Numbered from the stretch's first letter, positions 1-8,036 are shown. The stretch: DNA of 33,382 bases from an uncultured Collinsella sp. (GCA_902464965.1 CABQLI010000016.1:1-33382); one strand, 5' to 3'. Program-made: numbers and translations. Notes: generated by a model from the sequence alone, not told the origin.

Positions 1-20
1 ACGCCCACCAAATGTTCGCA

Positions 21-55
21 GCTCAGAGGCTATGTCCTCTGGGCTGTTTTGTTTT
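21..55 (+). terminator. Rho-independent terminator of an upstream gene
   Basis: A 9-bp stem (21-29 with 36-44, one G-U pair) with a 6-nt loop is followed by a T-rich tail at 45-55. It probably ends a plus-strand transcript whose gene lies left of the window. Confidence 0.6.
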
Positions 56-370
56 GCTACCAAGCACGCCGCCAAATAAGCCACCAAATATTGATCCAAG
101 GTCCGTACGCGATGGCCTTCGCATCCCGTAGAGGTGCCGGCAGATTGCATACGTCCTGGCCGATCGTGACCGCAACATGTTGGTCAAGCATAATCTTTTG
201 GATTCTTTTGGCGTGAGCGGCTTGGTTTTGGTAGGATTTGTCAGCGGCTTGGCTAAGGGGGTTTTATAACTGCCATGCAGGTAGCCGTGTTGGTAACGTT
301 TTACCGACTTGCCGAGAACCCCTCATTTTTAATGCGTCTGCAAAATGACCAATTGCTTTGACCTGCTGAA
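56..370. other. Intergenic stretch, no supported gene
   Basis: No reading frame here has a convincing start and ribosome binding site. A minus-strand frame without start or binding site runs down to a stop near base 25 and ends in a Gly/Phe-rich tail (SIFGGLFGGVLG). It could be a decayed gene end, but nothing else supports it. Confidence 0.4.
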
Positions 371-418
371 ACACTATATGTTGTGTTTGACCTAAAAAAA
401 GAATACAGGATATAGATG
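371..418 (+). promoter_or_regulatory. Tandem NrdR-box-like operators of nrdD
   Basis: Box 1 (371-386, ACACTATATGTTGTGT) matches the NrdR-box consensus acaCwAtATaTwGtgt at 15 of 16 positions. Box 2 (403-418, ATACAGGATATAGATG) is weaker but keeps 8 of the 10 core positions. The boxes start exactly 32 bp apart, about three helical turns, which is the usual arrangement for NrdR, the ATP-cone repressor of ribonucleotide reductase genes. Box 1 abuts the -35 and box 2 overlaps the -10, so binding would block RNA polymerase. The function is inferred from consensus and position. Confidence 0.75.
387..416 (+). promoter_or_regulatory. Sigma-70-type promoter of nrdD
   Basis: TTGACC (387-392) and TATAGA (411-416) are separated by 18 bp. 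Transcription would begin near 423, giving a leader of about 220 nt before the nrdD start. A second possible -10 (TATGAT, 430-435) lacks a good -35. Confidence 0.6.
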
Positions 419-642
419 CCTCTTTGTCGTATGATAGATGTCGGACAGAGAACGAGAACCTTATTCGCCCCATTTGGATAGATCTTTGAGCCCCTTGATT
501 GGCTGCGAGGATTGTCCGCATGAGGGCCTATGGTTATCGAGAACACAGATTGCGCGACGGCGCCGCAAGACAGGGGCACGCCCTGCCGGGCATCGTTTGG
601 CTCTGAAGCGCAATGAGACTACGACGCGAAAGAGGCAAGAGG
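419..642 (+). other. nrdD 5' untranslated leader
   Basis: About 220 nt lie between the predicted transcription start and nrdD. A small GC hairpin occurs near 570-585. I could not match it to a known riboswitch; no cobalamin-type conserved boxes were recognised. An ATG at 438 opens a frame with no ribosome binding site. Confidence 0.35.
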
Positions 643-2865
643 ATGAAGATCATCAAGCGCAGCGGCACCGAGGTTGTCTTTGACATCGATAAGATCGTCA
701 ATGCCATCCGCGCCGCAAACTTGGAGGTCGAGGAGAGCTCTCGTCTTACCGACCGCCAGGTGGTTTACGCGGCACAAAACGTCGCCGAGGCATGCGAGAA
801 CGCGGGCCACACCGTGTCGGTCGAGGAGATTCAGGATCTGGTCGAGGACGAGATCATGCGTCTCGACTGCTACGAGGTTGCCCGCCACTACATCATCTAT
901 CGCTATGTTCAGAGCCTGAAGCGCCAGAAGAACACGACCGACGACAAGATTCTGTCGCTGATCGAGTGCAACAACGAAGAGGTCAAGCAGGAGAACTCCA
1001 ACAAGAACCCGACCGTCAATTCCGTTCAGCGTGACTACATGGCCGGCGAGATCTCCAAGGACCTGACTCAGCGTGTGCTGCTGCCCCAAGAGATCGTGGA
1101 TGCCCATAATGAGGGCCTGATTCATTTCCACGATTCGGATTACTTTGCCCAGCACATGCACAACTGCGATCTGGTGAACCTGGAGGACATGCTCCAGAAC
1201 GGCACTGTTATCTCGGGTACGCTGATTGAGAAGCCGCACAGCTTCTCGACCGCCTGCAACATCGCGACGCAGATCATCGCTCAGGTTGCTTCCTCCCAGT
1301 ACGGTGGCCAGTCGATTTCGCTGACCCATCTTGCCCCGTTCGTCGAGGTGAGCCGTCAAAAGATTCGCGGCGAGGTCGCCCGCGAGCTCGAGGAGCTCGG
1401 CGTTTCCGCATCTCCCGAAAAGGTCCGCGAGGTTGTTGAGGACCGCCTGCGTGACGAGATTCGTCGCGGCGTCCAGACGATTCAGTATCAGGTCGTGACG
1501 CTTATGACCACGAACGGCCAGGCGCCGTTCGTGACGGTCTTCATGTATCTTAACGAGGCCCGTACGCCTCAGGAGAAGCACGACCTTGCCATGATCGTGG
1601 AGGAGACGCTTCGCCAGCGCTACGAGGGCGTTAAGAACGAGGCCGGCGTGTGGATTACCCCGGCATTCCCCAAGCTCATCTATGTACTCGAGGACGATAA
1701 CGTTCACGAGAATTCCCCGTACTTCTACCTGACCCAGCTGGCCGCTAAGTGCACCGCCAAGCGCATGGTGCCCGACTACATCTCCGAGAAGAAGATGCGC
1801 GAGCTCAAGCTGTCGAAGGGTGAGACCGCGGGCAACGGCGACTGCTATACCTGCATGGGCTGCCGCAGCTTCCTGACGCCTGACCGCTCCGGTAACGGAT
1901 TTAACAACGTGGCCAACGCGCTGAACTATGACCCGAACAAGCCCAAGTACTACGGTCGCTTTAACCAGGGCGTTGTGACCATCAACCTGCCCGATGTCGC
2001 GCTGAGCTCGCATCAGGACATGGACAAGTTCTGGAAGATCTTCGACGAGCGCCTTGAGCTATGCCACCGCGCCCTACTGTGCCGTCATGAGCGTCTGATG
2101 GGTACGCTTTCGGATGCCGCACCGATTCTTTGGCAGTACGGTGCCCTCGCCCGCCTGAAGAAGGGCGAGACGATCGACAAGCTGCTCGTGGGCGGTTACT
2201 CCACCATTAGTCTGGGTTATGCCGGCCTGTATGAGTGCGTCAAGTACATGACGGGCCACAGCCACACCGAGAAGGAGGGCACGCCCTTTGCCATGGCCGT
2301 CATGCAGCGCATGAACGACAAGTGCGCGGAGTGGAAGGCCGAAAGCGATATTGACTTCTCGCTGTACGGTACCCCGCTTGAGTCGACGACCTACAAGTTC
2401 GCCAAGTGCCTGCAGCGTCGTTTTGGCATTATCCCAGGCGTGACGGACAAGGGCTACATCACCAACAGCTATCACGTCCATGTGTCCGAGGAGATCGATG
2501 CCTTCGACAAGCTTAAGTTCGAGGGCATGTTCCAGCAGCTTTCGCCGGGCGGTGCCATCTCCTACGTCGAGGTTCCCAACATGCAGGACAACCTCAAGGC
2601 TGTCATCCGCGTGATGCAGTACATCTACGACAACATCATGTACGCCGAGCTCAACACCAAGAGCGATTATTGCCAGGTGTGCGGTTACGACGGCGAGATC
2701 AAGATTGTCGAGGATGACGGCAAGCTGGTGTGGGAGTGCCCCAACTGCGGCAACCGCGATCAGGAGAAGATGAACGTCGCCCGTCGTACGTGCGGCTACA
2801 TCGGTACCCAGTTCTGGAACCAGGGTCGAACCGAGGAGATCCGCGACCGCGTGCTGCATCTCTAA
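643..2865 (+). CDS. nrdD: Anaerobic (class III) ribonucleoside-triphosphate reductase, large subunit
   Basis: Glycyl-radical enzyme that reduces ribonucleoside triphosphates to deoxyribonucleotides in the cytoplasm without oxygen. The 740-residue protein begins with an ATP-cone (about residues 1-90) for allosteric control, followed by the catalytic barrel. The C-terminus carries a four-cysteine zinc site (C677, C680, C699, C702) and the glycyl-radical motif RRTCGYIG with Gly718 as the expected radical site. The start at 643 follows AGAGG at a good distance and gives the typical N-terminus MKIIKRSGTEV; an in-frame ATG at 613 lacks a binding site. It is activated by NrdG, encoded about 430 bp downstream instead of directly adjacent. 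NrdR-like boxes upstream predict repression when dNTPs are plentiful. Confidence 0.97.
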   Translation: MKIIKRSGTEVVFDIDKIVNAIRAANLEVEESSRLTDRQVVYAAQNVAEACENAGHTVSVEEIQDLVEDEIMRLDCYEVARHYIIYRYVQSLKRQKNTTDDKILSLIECNNEEVKQENSNKNPTVNSVQRDYMAGEISKDLTQRVLLPQEIVDAHNEGLIHFHDSDYFAQHMHNCDLVNLEDMLQNGTVISGTLIEKPHSFSTACNIATQIIAQVASSQYGGQSISLTHLAPFVEVSRQKIRGEVARELEELGVSASPEKVREVVEDRLRDEIRRGVQTIQYQVVTLMTTNGQAPFVTVFMYLNEARTPQEKHDLAMIVEETLRQRYEGVKNEAGVWITPAFPKLIYVLEDDNVHENSPYFYLTQLAAKCTAKRMVPDYISEKKMRELKLSKGETAGNGDCYTCMGCRSFLTPDRSGNGFNNVANALNYDPNKPKYYGRFNQGVVTINLPDVALSSHQDMDKFWKIFDERLELCHRALLCRHERLMGTLSDAAPILWQYGALARLKKGETIDKLLVGGYSTISLGYAGLYECVKYMTGHSHTEKEGTPFAMAVMQRMNDKCAEWKAESDIDFSLYGTPLESTTYKFAKCLQRRFGIIPGVTDKGYITNSYHVHVSEEIDAFDKLKFEGMFQQLSPGGAISYVEVPNMQDNLKAVIRVMQYIYDNIMYAELNTKSDYCQVCGYDGEIKIVEDDGKLVWECPNCGNRDQEKMNVARRTCGYIGTQFWNQGRTEEIRDRVLHL

Positions 2866-2876
2866 TAACCATCCCA

Positions 2877-3014
2877 GGCCGCCCCGTAGCGAGGCCCCGG
2901 ACCTTTACTCGCTATTTCGGACAGTCCTGGCTCACGACGGAGGCGCCACTGGCGCCTCCTGTTCGTGCGGAACTCATATCGAGCAAAGGTCCGGGGGCTC
3001 GCTACGGGGCGGCC
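2877..3014. repeat. 138-bp nested inverted repeat between nrdD and nrdG
   Basis: Outer arms of 35 bp (2877-2911 and 2980-3014) are complementary with only two mismatches. Inside is a second perfect 9-bp hairpin (2939-2947 with 2951-2959, 3-nt loop) flanked by further partial pairing (CACGAC against GTTCGTG). There is no U-tract, so a simple terminator is unlikely. It starts 11 bp after the nrdD stop. It could be an extragenic palindrome or a non-autonomous element; copies elsewhere were not testable. Confidence 0.85.
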
Positions 3015-3191
3015 AAGTTGACGTAGCTGAGATGCAGCGCGCAGCCTGCTCACTCCTCGAAGTTCTTAGTGGAATTGAGTTGACTTGCAACAGCGCTTTG
3101 CTTGCGAAGTCGGTTGAGCTGCAACTCAGTATTTATTAGACCTCGAACCCTATACTCGATGTTCGCTTTGTTCACCGAGTATCGCTCGCGA
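3015..3191. other. Intergenic spacer with further imperfect palindromes
   Basis: No gene is supported. Short inverted repeats are visible: TGAGTTG near 3076 with CAACTCA near 3122-3128, and ATACTCG (3152-3158) with CGAGTAT (3176-3182), the latter flanked by CCTCG/CGAGG. Together with the flanking long repeats the whole nrdD-nrdG gap is palindrome-rich. Confidence 0.5.
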
Positions 3192-3281
3192 GGGGTCTGG
3201 AGTATATCGTCCCGCCCGCAGTTCTGCAGCGAGCGCAGCGAGCGAAGCTGTTTGAGGACGGGATGATATACTCCAGACCCC
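3192..3281. repeat. Second long inverted repeat, directly upstream of nrdG
   Basis: Arms of 23 bp (3192-3214 and 3259-3281) pair at 22 of 23 positions. The interior contains a 9-bp tandem duplication (GCAGCGAGC twice, about 3226-3243). The right arm ends one or two bases before the nrdG ribosome binding site (3283-3289), so in RNA the hairpin would stand immediately beside it. Confidence 0.8.
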
Positions 3282-3295
3282 CAGAAAGGTTACCT

Positions 3296-3877
3296 ATGAA
3301 CTACGCGAACATTAAGTATTTCGACATTGCTGATGGGGAAGGCGTTCGTACTTCTCTGTTTGTGAGTGGGTGCCGTCGTGGGTGCAAGAATTGCTTTAAC
3401 TCTGTTGCGTGGGACTTTGCTGCGGGCGAGTCCTTTGATCGCACCGTCGAGGACAAGATTATCGAGAGCCTCGATCATCCCTTTATTGACGGCCTGACGA
3501 TTCTGGGCGGCGAGCCTATGGAGCCCGAGAATCAGGCGGGGCTCGTTGAGTTTGTCGAGCGTGTTCGTGCCGCGTATCCTGCTGGGTCAGGAAAAACCAT
3601 TTGGTGTTTTACCGGCGACGTGCTCGAGGAGCTTATGCCGGGTGGTCGTCACCATACCGAGGCGACGGACCGTATCCTTGCCTGCCTCGATATGTTGGTG
3701 GATGGCCCGTTTGTTCAGGATCTGTACGATATCTCATTGCGCTTTAGGGGCTCGAGTAACCAGCGCGTGATTGATATGAACGCCACGCGCGACCGTGCTG
3801 AGCGCGAGGGCGTTGCGCTTTGCGACGCTGTGGAGCTTTGGCGGGACGATCCAGTCTATTCGACCCATACTATGTAG
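3296..3877 (+). CDS. nrdG: Anaerobic ribonucleotide reductase activating protein (radical SAM)
   Basis: Radical-SAM activase that uses a [4Fe-4S] cluster and S-adenosylmethionine to generate the glycyl radical on NrdD. The 193-residue protein has the cluster motif CxxxCxxC at C26, C30 and C33 (GCRRGCKNCFN), followed by the glycine-rich LGGEPM strand typical of the family. The ATG at 3296 has AGAAAGG six bases upstream; the longer in-frame start at 3263 lies inside the inverted repeat and is rejected. Whether it is cotranscribed with nrdD or has its own promoter is unclear. Confidence 0.95.
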   Translation: MNYANIKYFDIADGEGVRTSLFVSGCRRGCKNCFNSVAWDFAAGESFDRTVEDKIIESLDHPFIDGLTILGGEPMEPENQAGLVEFVERVRAAYPAGSGKTIWCFTGDVLEELMPGGRHHTEATDRILACLDMLVDGPFVQDLYDISLRFRGSSNQRVIDMNATRDRAEREGVALCDAVELWRDDPVYSTHTM

Positions 3878-3943
3878 CTTGTGGCCGATGCCAAAGGGCG
3901 TGGTACCATAGCGCGAACGTGAAATCGGAAAAGTGAGGCCCAG

Positions 3944-4501
3944 ATGGTCGATCAGGAAAAAGTCGAGGCCGCCATTAAGCTGTTGCTTGAGGGCATAGGC
4001 GAGGATCCAACTCGTGAGGGCCTGCTGGAGACCCCGGCGCGCGTCGCCCGTATGTATGGCGAGATTGCCGGCGGTATGGACCAGAGTGCCGAGGAGCACC
4101 TGTCCAAAACCTTTGCCGTCGCTTCGAACGACTTGGTTATCGAGCGCGACATCACGTTTTACTCGCTGTGCGAGCATCATTTGCTGCCGTTTTATGGCAA
4201 GGCTGCGATCGGCTATATCCCTAACGGTCGCGTGGCGGGTCTGTCTAAGCTCGCTCGCACGGTTGAAGTCTATGCCCGTCGTCTGCAGCTGCAGGAGCAG
4301 CTGTGTGCACAGGTTACCGACGCCCTCATGGATTATCTCGCTCCCCAGGGAGCGATTGTGCTCATGGAGGCTGAGCATATGTGCATGACCATGCGCGGCG
4401 TGCAAAAGCCCGGCACCAAGACCGTGACGCTCGCTCGCCGCGGCGTCTTTGAGACCGATCCCGCGCTCGAGGAGCGGTTCTTTAGGATGCTGGGCCGTTA
4501 G
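3944..4501 (+). CDS. folE: GTP cyclohydrolase I
   Basis: Converts GTP to 7,8-dihydroneopterin triphosphate, the first step of the folate pterin branch. The 185-residue protein is of normal length and has the FYSLCEHHLLPF signature, with zinc ligands C76 and H79 and the later Cys147 (EHMCMTMRG). It starts a compact run folE-HD-folB: the next gene begins one base after its stop. A weak promoter-like pair (TTGTGG, then TACCAT at 3904-3909, 19-bp spacer) lies upstream, so it may be transcribed separately from nrdG. Confidence 0.96.
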   Translation: MVDQEKVEAAIKLLLEGIGEDPTREGLLETPARVARMYGEIAGGMDQSAEEHLSKTFAVASNDLVIERDITFYSLCEHHLLPFYGKAAIGYIPNGRVAGLSKLARTVEVYARRLQLQEQLCAQVTDALMDYLAPQGAIVLMEAEHMCMTMRGVQKPGTKTVTLARRGVFETDPALEERFFRMLGR

Positions 4502-4502
4502 C

Positions 4503-5084
4503 ATGAGGGTCGTTAACGACTTTACATCGAAGACCGATGAGGGGACGCCGCGTCGCGGCTTTATGGCTTCGGGCCTGACTCCCTTTGGTGCCATGCCTCG
4601 CATTGATTACATTTGTGCCAACGGGCTGTTCCGGCGGCACCTGGGCAACATTGCACAGTTGGAATCGGGGCGCATCTTCTGCCGCCACGGTATTGACCAT
4701 CTGCTCGATGTCGCTCGCATTATGTGGATCAAGAATCTCGAGGAACAGCTCGAATTTGACCGCGAGGTCATCTACGCCACGGCACTTCTTCACGATATCG
4801 GCAAAGATGAACAGTATGAATCGGGTATATCCCATGATGTTGCAAGCGAACGCGTCGCTGATGCGATTCTCGGCGGCATGCCCGATGACGTGGCGTTTGA
4901 GCCGGCCGATGCCGCAGCCATTAAGACGGCCATTCTGGGCCATCGAAAGCTGCGCGTGAACAGCCAACCGCTTGAGCGTCTGCTCTATGCGGCCGACAAA
5001 GCGTCGCGCGCCTGCTTTGCATGCCCCGCGCGCAATGCTTGTAACTGGAGCGATGATAAAAAGAACCTGTCGATTCGCGTGTAG
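4503..5084 (+). CDS. HD-domain phosphohydrolase of the folate cluster
   Basis: A 193-residue HD-superfamily metal-dependent hydrolase. Visible metal ligands are H66, H97-D98 (LLHDIGKD) and D165 (AADK). A cysteine cluster C171, C174, C180 (CFACPARNAC) follows the last aspartate, an arrangement I associate with HD proteins near folate genes in clostridia. It starts one base after folE and precedes folB, so its substrate is probably a pterin intermediate. The unassigned step between the FolE product and the FolB substrate is removal of the triphosphate from dihydroneopterin triphosphate, and this enzyme is a candidate. That role is an inference. The start at 4503 is chosen because it directly follows the folE stop. 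Confidence 0.8.
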   Translation: MRVVNDFTSKTDEGTPRRGFMASGLTPFGAMPRIDYICANGLFRRHLGNIAQLESGRIFCRHGIDHLLDVARIMWIKNLEEQLEFDREVIYATALLHDIGKDEQYESGISHDVASERVADAILGGMPDDVAFEPADAAAIKTAILGHRKLRVNSQPLERLLYAADKASRACFACPARNACNWSDDKKNLSIRV

Positions 5085-5127
5085 TTAGTTTGCGCGGTCG
5101 GGGTTCTAAACGAAGGAGACGATCGCG

Positions 5128-5613
5128 ATGAGCAACAAGAAGCTGCCCGAGAATGCAACCAAGACTGAAGGCGCCGAGCTCGCCCGCCGTGGAAGGGGCG
5201 AAATATCCACCGCAACGGCGGTACCCCACGTGAGCTATGACGATCTGCGCCATGCCGACCGTATCACCGTTGAAGGTCTTGAGGTTTTTGCTAACCACGG
5301 CGTGTATCCCGAAGAGAACGCGCTGGGCCAGAAGTTCATCGTGTCCTTGGTGCTCTATGCCGACCTGCGTGCAGCGGGGGAGCACGATAACCTGGACGCC
5401 TCGATTGACTACGGCTCGGTGTGCCACGATGTCGATGGCTATCTGCGCGAGCATACGTTTAAGCTCATTGAGGCTGCAGCCGAGGGTGTGGCCCAGATGC
5501 TGCTACGTCGTTATCCCCTGCTGCTTGGCGTGCGTGTTAAGCTCGATAAGCCGTGGGCGCCCGTCGGTCTTCCCCTGGCAAGCTGCGGTGTCGAGATCGA
5601 GCGCGTGCGCTAA
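5128..5613 (+). CDS. folB: Dihydroneopterin aldolase
   Basis: Cleaves 7,8-dihydroneopterin to 6-hydroxymethyl-dihydropterin and glycolaldehyde. The conserved core runs from about residue 45: GLEVFANHGVYPEEN, then GQKF, and VKLDKPWAP near the C-terminus, which holds the family lysine. At 161 residues it is about 40 longer than a typical FolB because of an N-terminal charged extension. The start at 5128 is supported by AAGGAGA; a later GTG at 5230 has no binding site, so the extension is probably translated. folP and folK are not adjacent and must lie elsewhere. The gene converges on the metallopeptidase gene with a 6-bp gap. Confidence 0.93.
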   Translation: MSNKKLPENATKTEGAELARRGRGEISTATAVPHVSYDDLRHADRITVEGLEVFANHGVYPEENALGQKFIVSLVLYADLRAAGEHDNLDASIDYGSVCHDVDGYLREHTFKLIEAAAEGVAQMLLRRYPLLLGVRVKLDKPWAPVGLPLASCGVEIERVR

Positions 5614-5619
5614 CCGGTT

Positions 5620-6396
5620 CTAATACGTCTCTATGGGTGGCTGCTTGAGTCGCTGGGACAGCGCTCTATTGTTGGGGCAGTATGTGTCGAGCAGGGCGTG
5701 AAACCGCTGATTGTGGCTTGGCTCGAGCAAGTGGACGAGCTCGTGGGCGACAACCATGTCGAGGCATTCGACAGGGTAGGCGGCGAGCTCGCGCGCGATG
5801 CGAATGGCGCCAGATTTGGGCGTGCATGAGCCCCAACGCGTTTTCATGCTGCGTGCGGAAACGCGGGAAACGGCGACACCCATTGCGATTTCGTATGCGT
5901 GCACCATATTGTGCAGCGCCGTGGTGACCTCGGTTGCATAGAGCTGGTCGATGCGGGCTTGGAGCTCATCGGACGTTAGGCCGTCGAGGGCCGTGCGCCG
6001 CTTTGCCTGCGCGCGCCCACTTGACTCATCGGTACCCATAAAACTTGCGAAGGTGGCCTGTTTGGGTCGCGGTGCGGGCGATGCAAAGTTGTGATCGAGT
6101 GCATCCTGTACCGTGATGGGCTTGCCCCAAAGCGCAATGATGGACGAGGGGCTGAGCGGCTCTCGTGCCGTCGCCTGACGTTGCTCGCGCTGGGCAAGTC
6201 GGCTGATAATCCAGGCGCTGTTACGCTTCACAAACGCTTCGATACGCTCGCGGCTGGCGCCGAGCGGTGCGCTGGCGTGGACCTCACCGCTCGATGTGAC
6301 GCGTAGGTTGAAGTTCTTGACGCGCTTTTTGGTAACGACGACGGGGATGGGCGTCCCATCCGGTCGGGATACGGAAATCGTAAACTGCTGCGTCAA
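5620..6396 (-). CDS. YgjP-like (DUF45/M48-type) zinc metallopeptidase
   Basis: About 258 residues. The C-terminal half has the zinc-peptidase motif HELVHLLEPSHNQRFH, with H218, E219, H222 and a further His228 (numbered from the proposed start), preceded by the family motif TRWGSC. The N-terminal half is a beta-rich YgjP-type domain followed by a variable, polar linker. Function is unknown beyond probable peptidase activity in the cytoplasm. Upstream in-frame starts lie within a 12-bp hairpin stem; the TTG at 6394-6396 has AAAGGA six bases before it and is preferred. It follows the M19 dipeptidase gene on the same strand. Confidence 0.85.
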   Translation of the reverse strand: MTQQFTISVSRPDGTPIPVVVTKKRVKNFNLRVTSSGEVHASAPLGASRERIEAFVKRNSAWIISRLAQREQRQATAREPLSPSSIIALWGKPITVQDALDHNFASPAPRPKQATFASFMGTDESSGRAQAKRRTALDGLTSDELQARIDQLYATEVTTALHNMVHAYEIAMGVAVSRVSARSMKTRWGSCTPKSGAIRIARELAAYPVECLDMVVAHELVHLLEPSHNQRFHALLDTYCPNNRALSQRLKQPPIETY

Positions 6397-6418
6397 AAGC
6401 GGTCCTTTGGATTGGGGA

Positions 6419-6454
6419 CGGGCCGGCATGTCGACCGTTCGGCATGCCGGCCCG
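6419..6454 (-). terminator. GC-rich hairpin between dipeptidase and metallopeptidase genes
   Basis: A perfect 12-bp stem (6419-6430 with 6443-6454) and 12-nt loop lie 16 bp after the dipeptidase stop. No U-run follows, so it may only attenuate transcription or protect the 3' end. Confidence 0.45.
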
Positions 6455-6470
6455 CTCAAGGGATGTGAAA

Positions 6471-7484
6471 TTAATAACGCTCGAAGAAGGCAAGCGCGTT
6501 GTCACTGCAGAGCTTTTGCATCACGGTCTTGCCAAAGTGCTTGGAGAGCATGTTCTGGAACTCGGGCATCATGCTGGCATCGGAGAGGAAAGCGGGCACA
6601 GTGGCGCCGTCCCAGTCGCCGCCGAGCGCGATGACGTCCTCGCCGTCCAGGTCGAGCCAGTGCTCGATATGTGCCGCTAGCTGGTCGAAGGTGACGTCTG
6701 CGGCGGTCTTGTCGGTTGCGTCGTTGGAAAGGAACTCGCTGCAGTAGTTGAGACCGACGATGCCACCCATGTCGCGAATGGTGCGGAACTGGTCGTCGGT
6801 GAGGTTGCGCTTGACGCCGCAAACCGCACGGGAGTTGGAGTGACTGGCGACGAAGGGGCGCGTGGCGTGGGCGACAACCTCGTCAAAGCACTCATCGTTG
6901 AGGTGGGAGACGTCAAGCACCATGCCGGCGTGCTCCATCTGCGTAAGTGCCTCGATGCCGGCGGCGGTGAGGCCGGCGTGGGTGTCGTGGCCGCTCGCGA
7001 GCGGCCCCTGCGCATTCCAGCTGAGTGACGACATAAGCACGCCCAAGCTCTTGAGCACTTCGATCAGCGCGGGGTCCTCGGCAAAGAACGTGGCGTTTTC
7101 GATGGTGTGGATGCAAGCGACCTTGCCGTCCTTGAGCGCGGGGCGAATGTCTGCGGCGCTGCGCACGTTGACCATACGGTCGTGGTTGAGCATTGCCTGG
7201 CCGCTCATATGCGCCATGATCTGCGCCTGGAAGCGCGCGGCGTGGGCGGTGGGAATCTCGTCGGGGACAAACGTGGCGAAGCACTGTGCCCACGGCGTGT
7301 TGCCGATCTTTGCGAGCGAGATGGCACAGGCGTTACCCTCGATGAGGTCGAAATCTTGCGGATGCGTTTCGTCGCCGGGGAAATAACCGTCGGTGCCGGC
7401 GGTAAAGCGCAGGTCGAGATCAAGCGTGGCCCAGCCGATGCGGTCGGCGGTGTCGCAATGTAGGTCAAATACGGGATATGCCAT
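6471..7484 (-). CDS. Membrane dipeptidase family (M19) metallopeptidase
   Basis: A 337-residue TIM-barrel dipeptidase of the renal dipeptidase family, hydrolysing dipeptides with a binuclear zinc site. Visible elements are the N-terminal HxD (FDLHCDT), the bridging glutamate in HTIENA, DVSHLND, ASHSNSRAV and GGDWDG near the C-terminus. There is no signal peptide, so it is probably cytoplasmic, as in other anaerobic bacteria. The start at 7484 follows GGAGGA at ideal spacing; the longer frame (to 7514) is rejected. It is divergent from the SlyD-like gene. Confidence 0.93.
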   Translation of the reverse strand: MAYPVFDLHCDTADRIGWATLDLDLRFTAGTDGYFPGDETHPQDFDLIEGNACAISLAKIGNTPWAQCFATFVPDEIPTAHAARFQAQIMAHMSGQAMLNHDRMVNVRSAADIRPALKDGKVACIHTIENATFFAEDPALIEVLKSLGVLMSSLSWNAQGPLASGHDTHAGLTAAGIEALTQMEHAGMVLDVSHLNDECFDEVVAHATRPFVASHSNSRAVCGVKRNLTDDQFRTIRDMGGIVGLNYCSEFLSNDATDKTAADVTFDQLAAHIEHWLDLDGEDVIALGGDWDGATVPAFLSDASMMPEFQNMLSKHFGKTVMQKLCSDNALAFFERY

Positions 7485-7604
7485 GGTTCCTCCGGATGCA
7501 GCGTTTCTTTGCAAACTGTCTTTGAATTGTATGACTAGGGTATAGTTAGCGCCATATGTTCACGGCGGCCCGCGTTGTGCGCCGCCCTTATCACGGAGGT
7601 TACC

Positions 7605-8033
7605 ATGTCCAACCAGGGCAAGAAGGTCAAGACTCATTATCGCGGCACGCTCGACGACGGCACGCAGTTCGATAGCTCCTACGATCGCGGCGAGCCGCTG
7701 GAGTTCACCTGCGGCGCCGGTCAGATGATCAAGGGCTTCGACGCCGCTGTTGTCGACATGCAAGTGGGCGAGAAGAAGACCGTGCACATTCCTGCTGCCG
7801 ATGCCTACGGCGAGCACAATCCCGAGATGGTTATTACCTTCCCGGCCGAACAGGTTCCCAACATCGAGCAGATCGAGAAGGGCATGAAGCTTTTCCTGTC
7901 CACGCCGAGCGGCATGACCGTCCCCGCCGTGGTCATAGACGTAACGCCCGAGGCCGTGACGCTCGACGCCAACCACGAGTTGGCCGGCAAGGACCTCAAC
8001 TTTGATATCGAGCTCGTCGAGGTCGAGGGTTAG
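7605..8033 (+). CDS. SlyD-like FKBP-type peptidyl-prolyl isomerase
   Basis: A 142-residue FKBP-type cis-trans prolyl isomerase of the SlyD branch. The FKBP strands (THYRGTLDDGTQFDSS, GAGQMIKGFD) are split by the insert-in-flap chaperone domain (about residues 70-120), as in SlyD. The His/Cys-rich nickel-binding tail of Escherichia coli SlyD is missing. The start at 7605 has GGAGGT upstream; a TATAGT (7541-7546) could be the -10, but no good -35 is visible. The UreE-like gene begins three bases after its stop, so the two are almost certainly cotranscribed and translationally coupled. Confidence 0.93.
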   Translation: MSNQGKKVKTHYRGTLDDGTQFDSSYDRGEPLEFTCGAGQMIKGFDAAVVDMQVGEKKTVHIPAADAYGEHNPEMVITFPAEQVPNIEQIEKGMKLFLSTPSGMTVPAVVIDVTPEAVTLDANHELAGKDLNFDIELVEVEG

Positions 8034-8036
8034 AGT

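Noticed and set aside
26..290. Minus-strand frame ending in a Gly/Phe-rich tail
   Set aside because: No start codon with binding site, no clear homology, and the upstream part looks random.
438..683. Plus-strand 81-codon frame overlapping the nrdD start
   Set aside because: No ribosome binding site, low-complexity composition, and overlap with the well-supported nrdD start.
619..2013. Long minus-strand frame antisense to nrdD
   Set aside because: Leu/Val/Asp-rich mirror of GC-rich codons; no binding site or recognisable domain.
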